A model generated the notes under the pieces. It saw only the letters and a program-made list of their open reading frames with translations. It ran no database searches and was not told the origin of the DNA. Shown in pieces: positions 11,165 to 27,183 of a stretch of 64,000 bases of DNA. The first letter of the stretch is position 1; every line of letters starts with the position of its first letter. This DNA is from Auriscalpium vulgare (lineage: Eukaryota; Basidiomycota; Agaricomycetes; Russulales; Auriscalpiaceae), in NCBI GenBank assembly GCA_019915015.1, contig JAHBBC010000003.1:186001-250000 (forward strand), given 5' to 3'. The position numbers and the translations under genes are program-made.

Positions 11165-12276
11165 TTAATCTTTCTCTGCATACGCCGAGAGGTGCTGCTC
11201 CAGTTCAGAGAGGCTCAGAGTACGCCATTGGCCCCGCGTCTTGACATTCTCCTCGTCTGCCGTCGAAATGATCCCAATCTCTACCTCACCCGCCTTGAAG
11301 TCTGTCGCATGCACAGTTGACAGTGCCTCGATTGCGAGCTATACGAGCCGGAGGCCGTCAATACTACCGCGGATAGCGAGAATAGACAAGGTCACACCTC
11401 GATGACTTGGGCGCGGCCGAGAGTCTTGCCCGCTGCAGGGGCATCATCTGCGCCCTTGCCGTTGTCCAACTTCTTCCACTTCTTCTCCAGATGGTTCATA
11501 GCCTCCTGTTGCTTCTGCCCTGCCGCTGTCGCGTGGAAGCCGACAAAGTACCCAGCAGGATCGAGTTTGAAGACTTGTGGCCCAAACTCAGGGTCCAAAC
11601 CGATGAGAATCATCGCTGGGGTGTGCCTCAGTCACGTCTTCGAGGCATGCCGAGGGACCACGTACCGATGCCAAGCGGTCGCATGGCCGCTCGCTGTGTG
11701 TACACCTGATTGATGTTCGCCAGCCTGCGTGCCAGTGCATCCGGCGTAATTTCATAACCATATTTGTATCTGAAGTCGGTCGCCTCTTTACGTGCACGCT
11801 GTACTTGATACCGCGCGTCGGCTGCTCCGCACATGTCGCTAAGTTTTCCGGGCGCAGAGATATCGAGATCACGCACCGATGAGACCGGTCATGACACAGC
11901 CAATCGTCGGTGTGATGCTGAAGAGATGAGTGATGGTGGAAGCGTCAAGGAGCTTGTCCTTAGTGGGATGAGGTGAGCACAACAGTGTGCACAAGAGACA
12001 CCACGTACTGGGACTTTCTTCTGTATGATGACGACTGCAGTGTCCTTCCCTCGCACAGAGATAGCCGTGTGGCCCGATCCTGAGATGGCCTTGAAGGCAT
12101 ACTCTGGCACGGCAGTCAGCACCCGGGACAGTTGCGACGAGACGAAGAGGCAGCTCACCGACTTGATACAACCGGCCCTCGGGCGAGAAGACGGTGAGGT
12201 ATCTAAGTTGACATCAGTAGACTGAGCGTGTGAGAGCAGCGTATGCACACTACCGATCGTAGGATGTCCTGGACAT
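11165..12276 (-). CDS. SCL1: 20S proteasome subunit alpha 1 (Scl1/PSMA6)
   Basis: This is an alpha-ring subunit of the 20S proteasome, in cytosol and nucleus. Seven exons (12254-12276, 12159-12202, 12009-12103, 11877-11958, 11666-11821, 11398-11615, 11165-11338) give 263 residues in frame. The start [19 protein letters not shown] carries the alpha-subunit signature ([17 protein letters not shown]), followed by [21 protein letters not shown] and [21 protein letters not shown]. The pairing of MILIG with GPQVFK and the [11 protein letters not shown] segment matches the Scl1/PSMA6 class rather than other alpha subunits. It diverges from the RNA polymerase III gene, with about 165 bp between start codons. 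The C-terminal tail ends AYAEKD. Confidence 0.95.
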
Positions 12277-12441
12277 TGTGGGGGAATGCAGAGGACTGGA
12301 CGGCGACGCGCAAGCGGGCGAGACGCGCTCTAAACGTGGGAAAGCCGAAGGAACGTGACTGCCATCGACTCGGGAGTCTCGAGTCGCGATCTGGCAACTG
12401 GTCGCTCAACGTCTTCAACTCCGTTGTCGCGCTCGACGGTA

Positions 12442-15400
12442 ATGAAGGACATTGTCTCGCACAATGCGCCCAAAGTCATGTACGTTTTACCCATATTGCG
12501 CGTCCACGGAGACTAACATCGCGCCCAGAAAACGGCTGCAGTTCAGCACGCTCAGCCCTCAGGATGTCGTTAAGATCTCCGAGTTTCAAGTTACCCACCG
12601 CGATCTCTACACATCTACTGACCGCGCCCCGGTGAAGGATGGGGTGCTGGATCGTCGCCTGGTGAGTTTGAGTCTTCGTTGGCTACGTCGGTTCTGATCT
12701 TGCCGCCGACCGCGCACAGGGAACGTCGGAAAAAGGCGCGTTTTGCGAGACTTGCGGACTCAGCGCGGTGGACTGCGTCGGCCACTATGCCTACATCAAG
12801 CTCGTGGTACCTGTCTTTCACATAGGATATTTCAAACATACCATCGGAATTCTTCAGTGTATATGCAAGGTATGCGCGTTTCCTATGTCCATGTGTCAAT
12901 GCCCTCACGTCGTGGAGACATGCGCCCGCGTCCTTCTTGAAGAACCCGACCGGCGAACCTACGTCAAGCGCTTTCGCCGACCAAATCTTGAGAACATCCA
13001 GCGCCAGATTCTTGTCAAGGCCGTGAATGTACTTGCGCGCAAGACCGTGTACTGTCCTTATTGTACCGCGACCAACGGCGCCGTCAAGAAGGCCGGTGCG
13101 CTCAAGATCACGCATGACAAGTTCCGTGCAAAAAAGACCGCGGATGAGATGGAGCGATGGAAAAAAACGTTCGCCCCTGCTGTGGAAGCGCAGAAGGAAC
13201 TGGGCATGTACATAAACAAGGCGATTCACGAGGACCTGAATCCCCTGAAAGTGTTGGATCTATTCAAAAGAATCTCTGACGAGGTGAGGTATATGACCAA
13301 GGTTCGGAGCAACAATACTCATACTTGGATCAGGATTGCGAGCTGCTGGGACTGCGTCCTGAATTCAATCGCCCTGAGGAATTCATCTGGCAATATATAT
13401 CGGTGCCTCCCGTCTGCATTCGCCCATCCGTAGCCCAGGACGGCGCTTCTAATGAAGACGATCTCACTGTCAAACTGACCGAAATTGTTTTCACCAATGC
13501 CCTTATTAAGCAAGGCATCGTGAAAGGTGCTCCCACAGCTCAGTTCATGGTGATGTTGTTGCGCTCTTGGCCGCCTGCTTATAACTGAATCAAGGAATGT
13601 AGGAACAATGGGATTTTCTTCAATTGTCCGTAGCAATGTACATCAACTCCGAATTGCCAGGCGTGCCTTCACAGATGGGCCAGAAGCCAATCCGCGGGTT
13701 TTGTCAGCGATTAAAGGGCAAGCAAGGTCGCTTTCGCGGCAATCTCTCGGGCAAACGTGTCGACTTCTCCGGACGCACCGTTATCTCGCCGGATCCTAAC
13801 CTCAGGATTGACGAGGTCGCAGTGCCCGAGCGTGTCGCTAAGATACTCACGTACCCTGAGCGAGTAACAAGTTACAACATCGAGAGGCTCAAAGAAGCTG
13901 TGCGGAATGGATGTGACAAGCATCCGGGGGCCAACTATGTCACAGCAGGCGCCACTGGGTACAAGAAGTATTTGAAGTTTGGAAACCGGAACAACATAGC
14001 AGACGGGCTGAGGTACGGCGACACTGTAGAGAGGCATATCATCGATGGCGATGTGGCGCTATTTAATAGGCAGCCCAGCCTGCATAAGGTTTGCTCCTGA
14101 AATCTTCTGCGTGGCCTTCGCTGACGGACATGCCTTGCAGTTGTCCATCATGTGTCATCAGGTATATGTTGGCGAACTCGTGCATGAATCACTACTCAAC
14201 CACATGTCAGGTTAAGGTTCGTCCGTGGCGATCATTCCGCCTCAACGAGTGTGTCTGCGGGCCCTACAACGCCGACTTCGATGGCGACGAAATGAATCTC
14301 CGTACGTCGCCGGGGTCGTATCCATCATGTGATTCCTGAAGTGCGTGATTAGACATACCTCAGACCGAAGAGGCGCGGACCGAGGCATTCCAGCTGATGA
14401 GCGTCAAGCACAATCTGATCACTCCTCGTAATGGCGAACCCGTTATTGCCGCCATTCAAGACTTCATCACGGCGTCCTGGCTTCTTTCGCGGCGTGACCA
14501 ATTCTTTGATCGTCGTCAATTCACCCAAATCTGCAGTTACTTCGCCGACGCAAATTTGCAAATCGACATCCCTCCTCCTACAATCTGGAAGCCCGTGCGA
14601 TTATGGACGGGCAAGCAGATCTTCAATGTCCTGATGCGCCCGAATAAACAGTCCAAGGTGTTTGTCAACGTCGAATCCAAGTGCAACAAAGAGGAGAAGC
14701 CGAACAGAGCCTGCTATTCAAAGCGAATGACGCCCGTCCCGGACTTGTCCCCGAACGACGGTTGGTTGGTCATCGTGAACAGTGAAATCATGTGTGGGGT
14801 CATGGACAAAGCCACAGTTGGTGGCGGGAAGAAGAAATCGGTGTTCGGTGTCATTATGAGGGACTACGGACCCCACGAGGCTGCCGCGGCGATGAACCGC
14901 ACGGCGAAGCTGTGTGCTCGATGGCTAGGTAAGCATTTCCTCACATCCGTCTCTACATTTCCTGATTGATTTTACAGCGAACTTTGGCTTCTCTTTGGGC
15001 ATCAACGATGTCATTCCAGGGCCAATTTTGTCGGGCAAGAAGGACATCTTAGTCGAGGCGGCGTACGCCAAGTGCCAAGATTTTATTACTCTTGCGAAGA
15101 AAGGGAAACTCGAGAATAAACCCGGTTGCGATCAAGAGCAAACTCTAGAGGCAATGATTTCATCCGTGCTTTCAAAAGTGCGAGAGGAAGTCGGAGAAAT
15201 TTGCATGAAGGAGTTGAGTCGTCACAACGCCCCTCTGATCATGGCTACGTGCGGATCGAAAGGCTAGTCTCTTTCTCTGAGTGGCTCAGCTTCCTGACCT
15301 GCGATCCCTAGGCTCCGTTATCAATGTCTCGCAGATGGTCGCCTGTGTAGGACAACAAATTATAGCTGGCCATCGCGTGCCAGATGGATTCCAAGATCGT

Positions 15401-17681
15401 TCCTTGCCCCATTTTCCAAAAAAATCCAGGGAGCCGCCATCGAAGGGGTTCGTTCGCAACAGCTTCTATACAGGCTTGTCGCCTACCGAGTTTCTTTTCC
15501 ACGCTATCTCCGGGCGTGAAGGATTGGTCGATACCGCGGTCAAAACTGCAGAAACAGGTTACATGCAACGTCGTCTTATGAAGGCCCTGGAAGACCTCAC
15601 TACACAATATGATTTGTCTGTCCGTAATGCTGCTGGTGGGGTCGTCCAATTCAAATACGGAGACGATGGACTCGACCCTGCATGCCTCGAAGGAGACGCT
15701 CAGCCCATCGAGTTCGTACGCGCTTGGAGCCATGCTAGTGTATGCTCAAATATTCCTCCATCGCCTGGCATGTCAACTAACTTGCTTGCAGTCTATCGCT
15801 TCCCGAAGTGCACGGGGTCTTCTTCCATACGAAATCTTGGAGAATGCTGATCGCGAATTGTCTGCGCCGAAATTCTTGCTAGAGTGCACTGCTGCGTACA
15901 TCGAGACTGTACGCGGTTTCATTAGGGAGCATGTTGCTGATCGTTTGGCTCTGGCCCGCAAAAGCCGCAACATGTTTGAAGCTCTTGAACGGGACGAAGA
16001 ATGGGATGCACACACAGATCTCTCCATGGGTGCCTCTGGTAAGTACGTGAGTTGCATCGCTCCTAGATCTCATTGGTCACACCTGTCGTCTTAGACGCAG
16101 AGAAAGCCATTGTGGATAACAAGGCGAAAGTGACTGAAGAACAACTGTTGGTGTTCCTAAACATCTGCTGGACCAAATACGTGAAGGCGAAAATCGAACC
16201 AGGTAAGATGATCCCTCAGTCATCACAAAAGTCGCTTGCGTATGCTTGCTTCACAGGATCAACTGTCGGCGCCGTCGGAGCTCAGTCTATTGGCGAACCT
16301 GGAACGCAAATGACTTTGAAGACTTTTCATTTCGCCGGCGTTGCTTCTATGAACGTGACGTTGGGTGTACCACGCATCAAGGAGATTATCAATGCAGCGA
16401 AGCTTATCAGCACACCTATCATCAGCTGTAAGCTGGTTACAAGTGACTCGGAAGCGTCAGCTCGGATCGTCAAAGGTCGTCTGGAGAAAACTCATCTTGG
16501 CGACGTGCGTGTACGGGTTCGTAGATGTGCTGATTGTAAGCCTGATCTTTGGCTGCAGATTGCCAGTGTTCTTGAAGAAGCCTGGGCGCCAGAGTACACA
16601 TACATCGGAGTGATCGTTGATGTCGACAGCATACAGAAACTTCAGGTATCAAATACTTCCAAGGAAGGCAGGCAGTTTCTCACAAAACATTTCAGCTCGA
16701 AATGAACCTGGACGACATCAAATGGGCCATCGTCAATGCGAGACGACTAAAGATTAAACCAGACGTAGGTGCATATACGAAGACATGTCCATCGGTGCTG
16801 ATGACCTCGCAGTCTATCACAATCATCCCTCGCAAGAATCGTCTTCGCATATATGTCGATGGCTTGGACAAATACTATCGACTGAGGGATCTGAAGAGGG
16901 CACTGCCAGATGTTGTTGTCAAAGTGCGCTCGCGAAAATACCTTCCGTGCGTCTCACTCAAAAACGACAGGGTGTTCCAACCATCTCTCGCGCCATCATC
17001 AACGTCAAAGAGAAGGATGACGGCCGAGGCAGAAAGGGCGACAAGGAGCTCTTGGTTGAGGGTTACGGCCTGCAAAAGGTGATGACGACAGAAGGTTTGT
17101 CTTCACATGCCAGTCGCGCGTCTTGATCTACAGCTCTCCTCACAGGCATAATCGGCGAACAAACATCATCGAATCACGTCATTGAGGTTTCTCAGGTCCT
17201 CGGGATCGAAGCTGCACGGGCCACCATCATCAACGAGATTCAGTTCATCATGGCGGAGCATGGTATGAGTATCGATCCCCGGCACGTAATGCTGCTCGGG
17301 GACGTCATGTCGTACAAGGTATGTACCTGTCTCTGGCGCGCGTACAGCATGACGCTGCAGCTTCTCAGGGCGAGGTCTTGGGAATCACTCGCTTCGGCGT
17401 TGCAAAGATGAAGGACAGCGTTCTCATGCTGGCTTCATTCGAGAAGACAACAGACCATTTGTTCGATGCTTCGGCGTACGGGAAGACGGACAGCATTGCA
17501 GGCGTCTCAGAGAGCATCATCATGGGCAACGCTGCGGCGCGATGTGGAACATCAATGTCAGCTTTCTTCTTTCTTAAGTCGCGACCGCTTTCTCACTTGA
17601 CCATCCACCAGGCCCGCTCTCTACTCGCCTGCGCCTCATATCAGCAAACCCCGGAAGCTTCTATTTGAAGGTGCTTTGTGA
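12442..17681 (+). CDS. RPC1: RNA polymerase III largest subunit (Rpc1/RPC160)
   Basis: This is the catalytic largest subunit of RNA polymerase III, which makes tRNA, 5S rRNA and other small RNAs in the nucleus. I traced 21 exons summing to 4215 nt (1404 residues), the usual length. Landmarks in order: [21 protein letters not shown], zinc-site [32 protein letters not shown], the active-site loop [13 protein letters not shown] with three aspartates for Mg2+, [19 protein letters not shown] (bridge-helix region), [15 protein letters not shown] (trigger loop), and the end [19 protein letters not shown]. Class III identity rests on the N-terminus and the end, with no heptad CTD. Exon 7 is only 21 nt (14141-14161). 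The intron at 15263-15311 starts with GC. The zinc-binding region is interrupted by a 48-nt intron at 12870-12917. Confidence 0.96.
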
Positions 17682-17815
17682 TATCTATTATCTACAGGGC
17701 TGTATCACGTATAGACTTTCCACTGTATAACCTCGCATTCATTATAACTCTGGTATATGTGCTTGAGATATGTAGGCTAAATGAATAACTACCGTACGCG
17801 TCTTTGGGCGGTTTG

Positions 17816-18748
17816 TCAGACGCTATCATGTCTGGATATGTTTGTCTCTGCTGACTGACGAGGATACTGGCCATTGTCCTCCAGGATGATGGACTGCATG
17901 AATTGCTCCGCGATGATTCTCTGCGCTGCGTACGCTCGCTCTGGCGTCGACAACCCTTCCGGAGGCTGCGGGAGAGTATCCGCACCGATGGTTGACGCTG
18001 TATCGCTGAACCCCTCGCTGAGCGTGTCCAAGTTCATGGGAATGTACTCCGGCGCGACAGAATGCGAATTTCGAAGGACAGGGAGGGGGGAATCAAGGGT
18101 GGGCTGCTGCCAGTATGTCGCCTGCGCTGGCTCTACACTTCCCCTGCTACCCACGGCCGGCAAAGTGGTTGGTTGACTAGGTCGTCCTCGGACCGTGGAA
18201 ATGCGGGCACCCGAACCGAGAAGTAAGATGCCTTCAGGCGCTCCACGGAGTGTGATGCGGGATGTGTACTCGGCCATCCCGTCCCACGGCACTACTGCCT
18301 GCTCCCGCCTTTCCCTCCGTTTCACAATTTCGTTGCGGCGATCCACGGCAAAACCATCCCCAAAGTTCGCCAACGTCTTGCTGACCTGACCGCGATCGCT
18401 CGTCTTGCCGAAGGCATTGCTTAGCGCGTGGCGCCACGCCATCTTGGGAGAAGACCGCGGGTCACCCTGACACAGGAAATCCATGGACGCGTGCAGTGTG
18501 TGCACGCGAGTGTTGATCATCCGAGAAGAGATGTCGGCCCGCGGATCAGAGTGAGACGGGCGCATGAACACCTGCCGAGGGTCGGAATGAAGATGTTTGT
18601 GCTCGAGGACGAAGTAAGATGCATATACGAGGACGAGGACAAGGAGTATGACGACGCCGATAAGCAGAAAAGGCAAGGCAGCTCGCAGCTCGTGCAAAGC
18701 AGAGGCGCTGTCTTCATTGACTGGTGGAGAGGGCGAGGCGGGTGCCAT
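17816..18748 (-). CDS. Single-pass membrane orphan protein
   Basis: I do not recognise this 310-residue protein, coded in one exon, which is rare in this window. Residues about 25-48 form a strong membrane segment (LPFLLIGVVILLVLVLVYASYF), shown here only in part as LIGVVILLVLVLVYASYF. A short Pro/Ser-rich N-terminus precedes it, and a long hydrophilic C-terminal part with basic stretches (RRNEIVKRRERREQ) follows. There is no cleavable signal, so it is likely a type II or III membrane protein. It sits 134 bp from the end of the convergent polymerase gene, and just downstream of PIG-A on the same strand. A role with PIG-A is not shown by the sequence. Confidence 0.75.
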   Translation of the reverse strand: MAPASPSPPVNEDSASALHELRAALPFLLIGVVILLVLVLVYASYFVLEHKHLHSDPRQVFMRPSHSDPRADISSRMINTRVHTLHASMDFLCQGDPRSSPKMAWRHALSNAFGKTSDRGQVSKTLANFGDGFAVDRRNEIVKRRERREQAVVPWDGMAEYTSRITLRGAPEGILLLGSGARISTVRGRPSQPTTLPAVGSRGSVEPAQATYWQQPTLDSPLPVLRNSHSVAPEYIPMNLDTLSEGFSDTASTIGADTLPQPPEGLSTPERAYAAQRIIAEQFMQSIILEDNGQYPRQSAETNISRHDSV

Positions 18749-18881
18749 TGGAAGACGTGAGTAAGGGGGCGGTGGCTGTAGAGAGGCATGCGCTTATGTA
18801 TCCGTATAGTAGTCCGGAAGGCCTGTGGATAAGCTTCCAGTACCCGCCGAGTATGTTATGTCTCCAAAACCTGTTACCTTA

Positions 18882-20465
18882 TCAGCATAATTCGCCACGA
18901 CAGAAGGCGTGGAAGAGTACCTCTTCGAAACGATACTTCCCCCATTGCTTGTCGACATAATCAATATCCTCTCGAGGATACCAATATTCAAGACACATGA
19001 AAAACAGACAGTCAACGGCCAAGATGATCGTGAAAATCGGGCCAACGAAAGGACCAAGGCCCATGGTGCTGTTCGTAAAGGTGAGATGACCGGCCGTCGC
19101 GATAAATCTCTCCACGCACCGTTCAATCCTCGTCCAGAGATTCTGTGGCGGCGAATCCATGACAGCCCTGTACACCTTCTCCGTGCGCACAGCGACTTGC
19201 TTCCAATCATAGAAACCCCGAATGCGCTCGTGTGCTCTGTGTGGATCGTGCTTCCCGTGTTGTACAATATCGATGGCCTCGACGATTGCTCGGAAGATGT
19301 CATCCTCTGTTGGCAGCGCGAATGAAATCATGTCCTCCGGTAGAATCTCGGGTACGCCGCCCACGCGCGTGGACACTATGTACAAGCCCGCGCACGCTGC
19401 CTCGAGGATGGCAGTACCAAAGGCTTCGGTCAGCGATGTATTCAGAAAAATGGCTCCTCGGGTTAGGACTTTGGGAACATCGCGATGGGGCACTGGTCCG
19501 AGGAGCTCGATGCGGTCTTGTAGGAAGTACTTCTCCCGCATTTGGAGGAGGTCAATGAGTTTGGGACCATCTCCGCCTGGCCATGTGTCAGCAGTTGGAG
19601 GTAAGGTCTTAATGAAGCACCCATGCATGCATACCTACGACGAAGCGAACATTCGGGCATGCTGCACAGATACGAGGAGCAGCGGCCACAAGGAGATCAA
19701 CTCCCTTGCGATATGCGAGACGCGAGACAACGACGATAGTGACTGTATCGCTACATGACAATGTGTATGCTGTGCGATATTGACTGTGCTCACCAGTGTC
19801 TGAGATCAAGGGGGTAGCAGCGGGCAAAAATTGGTCTGCGATGAGGGAGTTAGGAATGACATAAACATCCTCAGGAGCCAAGTTGGCGCGAAGGACGGTA
19901 TTCTCCCGCCTGAGGAGACATCGATCAGCTGGGAGTAACGGCATAGTGCATTGATAATACCCTGTATGTGAAACACATATAGTTGCATCAACGGTGCGCA
20001 TCGTGGCTTCCAGAAGCTTATTCGTCAAGATGCTGGCTGCATCTGCAAACCCGAACAGGCTGTGGTCCGTAAAGACCGTGCGCACGCCTAGAAGATGTGC
20101 ATGTAAGATGCCTTCATGCCCAAGCGCCGACAAGCTTGCATGGGCGTGAATTAGAGTGATCCGCTCGCGAAGGATGATGTTGCGGAAGTAGGGCAGGAAG
20201 GTTAGAAAGTCGGGCAGTGTGGCGGAGGATACAAGGGTCGTGAAGGGGATGTAGTATACTTTCAGGCCGGGAAGTAACCACCGGACACCGACACGGTCAG
20301 GTGGATAAGAATGAGTTATCACTATGACCTGGAGGAGGATTAATCACAGAAAAAACGAACGGGGAGTAAACAAACCTTATGGCCTCTACGAAGGAGGTTG
20401 ACGGACAGCATGTAGATGTGGTTCTCAACACCGCCGACGTTTGGATGGAAAAAATCAGATATCAT
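18882..20465 (-). CDS. GPI3: PI N-acetylglucosaminyltransferase catalytic subunit (PIG-A/Gpi3)
   Basis: This enzyme makes the first step of GPI-anchor synthesis on the cytosolic face of the ER, moving GlcNAc from UDP-GlcNAc to phosphatidylinositol within the GPI-GnT complex. Exons 20376-20465, 19961-20328, 19794-19909, 19635-19742 and 18882-19576 give 458 residues, close to yeast Spt14. It starts [18 protein letters not shown], continues with [24 protein letters not shown] and [16 protein letters not shown], then [14 protein letters not shown] and the EX7E-type nucleotide site [19 protein letters not shown] with its two glutamates (family GT4). Near the C-terminus lies one membrane helix ([18 protein letters not shown]). 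The start is the first Met that fits the family; an upstream short exon cannot be excluded. Confidence 0.93.
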
Positions 20466-20695
20466 GCTGCGGTCACTTGAGCACTCGGGTCCTTGAGGAA
20501 CATATGTACGCACGCAATTGACAAGGGGCTGTTCGCCATGGCGAGCGCTGAATGAATGTTGGACGTTCAACCAGCAGTACTGCCAGCGGCGTCAGATGCC
20601 GGCCGGGCGCGGCGGCGGCCGCACCGACAGTGCCAGCACCAACCTGAGCCTCACACTGACTCCTGACTCGCATGGTCTCTGCCAGACAATCGAAC

Positions 20696-21631
20696 ATGGC
20701 CAGTGCTGGTGAGTAGTTCTCTGCCTGCCCGCCTCATGCAGTCCTAGGTGTCTGACGCCCGGCACCTGTAGAATTGCGCGACCTCAGAAGGATGCGTACC
20801 TCCCTGAAGACCACTGGACATCATACCTGGAGGTCGCCCCTAGTCTGCCAGAATTCCAAGTATATCTTCATAGTCTTTGCTCCCGGTTGATGCCTTACTT
20901 TCTGTTAGGCAATTGTGATCGCCTTATGCAAACGTCACTTCGACACGACGAAGCCTTTGTCGCAGCAAAGCAAAGAAAGCATCGCTATCGTTGAGGCGAA
21001 GGTGACCAACACTACACTCACGACTGAACATCGTGCTGATAGCACTATATCGACAGTTTCTCAAGGTTCAGCCTTATATCTCCAAGTTTGCCGGAATGTG
21101 GCCTCTTCACGACTCCCTGACCCGCTGGCTCAACGCCATGAGTGCAGTTGAGAGCGGGAGGCTAGCAAGGGATCGTGCTGAACGTACTCTCATGGACTTG
21201 GACAAAGATGATGCACGTTTGTCCGAATACCGCCAAGAGCACCACGGTCCAGAAGTACGCGCAGCTGCCACTGGCCCGGAGACAGATGTACCTCATGCAG
21301 AGGACAAACCCGCCACTAGTGAAGCCAGCCTTGTCTCCGACTCATACACTGTGACAAACATCAGGTCCGACGATGATACTATGGAGTCGGACGACAAATT
21401 TATCATTGTAGAGAAGCCCCTCATCGGAAGTGCAGACATGCCCCTTGATGATCCAGGCGTCTCGTCCTTGCGCACTGGATCTGCGGTCACAGTGCGTGTC
21501 CCCCGGGGGGCGTCGACACGGCTTCGCATTGAGGATGCGGTATGCATCGCCGTGCACATGGCCTATTTTTGCTCATATTTTCCCCGTAGACGGGCAATAC
21601 TCTCCTGAACGTTATTGTCGAAGCAGATTGA
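20696..21631 (+). CDS. Orphan protein with acidic C-terminal half
   Basis: I do not recognise this protein. Exons 20696-20712, 20772-20859, 20909-21001, 21057-21539 and 21590-21631 join in frame to 240 residues. The N-terminal half looks globular and helical: PEDHWTSYLEVAPSLPEF, AIVIALCKRHFDTTKP, then a segment with several aromatics (FLKVQPYISKFAGMWPLHD). The second half is acidic and probably disordered, apart from DDKFIIVEKPLIG. The last 14 residues come from a 42-nt exon (TGNTLLNVIVEAD). The first exon is my weakest inference: only donor GA|GTAGTT keeps the frame of the second exon; an earlier in-frame Met at 20672 is possible. The start lies 230 bp from the PIG-A start on the other strand. 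Confidence 0.65.
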
Positions 21632-21765
21632 CCCGTCATGAGAGCCACGGTCAAGTCCAATAACCGGGAGCACGGTATTCTACACTTAAGTACAAAACGA
21701 CTGCTGCGAGCAAAGTATGACTTGTGGATAATACAGATAATTTTGAGGAAAGATACAATCCATGA

Positions 21766-26588
<4,823 letters not shown>

Positions 26589-27183
26589 GGAATAGACGAC
26601 GCAAAGAAGAGGCGTGCGCGACTTCAATGCTGGAGACCTGCCAAGAGCAAACCGGTGTGGGGTGGGGGTGGGGGGATAAGGGAGTGAGGGTACGAAGTCG
26701 ACGCGAAGTGACAAGGAGCGTTTGACAATGCAGGATGCGTGACGCGTGACTCTCTGCTCGCGGGTCCACGGCACTGTCACATCTCGTCACAGCGCCACAA
26801 TTGTGACGCGGGTCCTCCCCCGTCCTCCTGCCTGCAACGACGTCTCCCTCCATTTTGCAAACTTGCCCAAGCGACTATGGCGAGACGGGTGTTTTCGGTC
26901 GTGGACGAAGAGAGCTGCTTCCTTCCGCGTGAGAAGATGAAGTAAACCTCGTTCTGGCGAGGCGCGATCGATGCCGACCGACGGTGATTGTGAGGGCGTC
27001 TTGAGGAGGACAGAGGTGGTGGAAGTTCCGGGGCAAGCAGCACTTTTTGCGCACTTTTCGTCGTCGTATCCGTGCCCGGCACAGGCGTGACCGCGTGACC
27101 CAGTCACGGTCACACCGCGTTGCGTGTGTGACATGGCGCGTCGCGGCCGAGTCCGCCGCCGCCGCTCCTCTTCGCCGACAACG
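26589..27183. promoter_or_regulatory. Bidirectional promoter rich in GTGAC/GTCAC
   Basis: This 595-bp spacer separates two divergent start codons. It contains two clusters of GTGAC or its complement: 26737-26807 (including GCGTGACGCGTGAC at 26737-26750) and 27085-27132 (GCGTGACC twice, then GTCACGGTCAC). No TATA box was seen. The factor is unknown. Confidence 0.55.
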
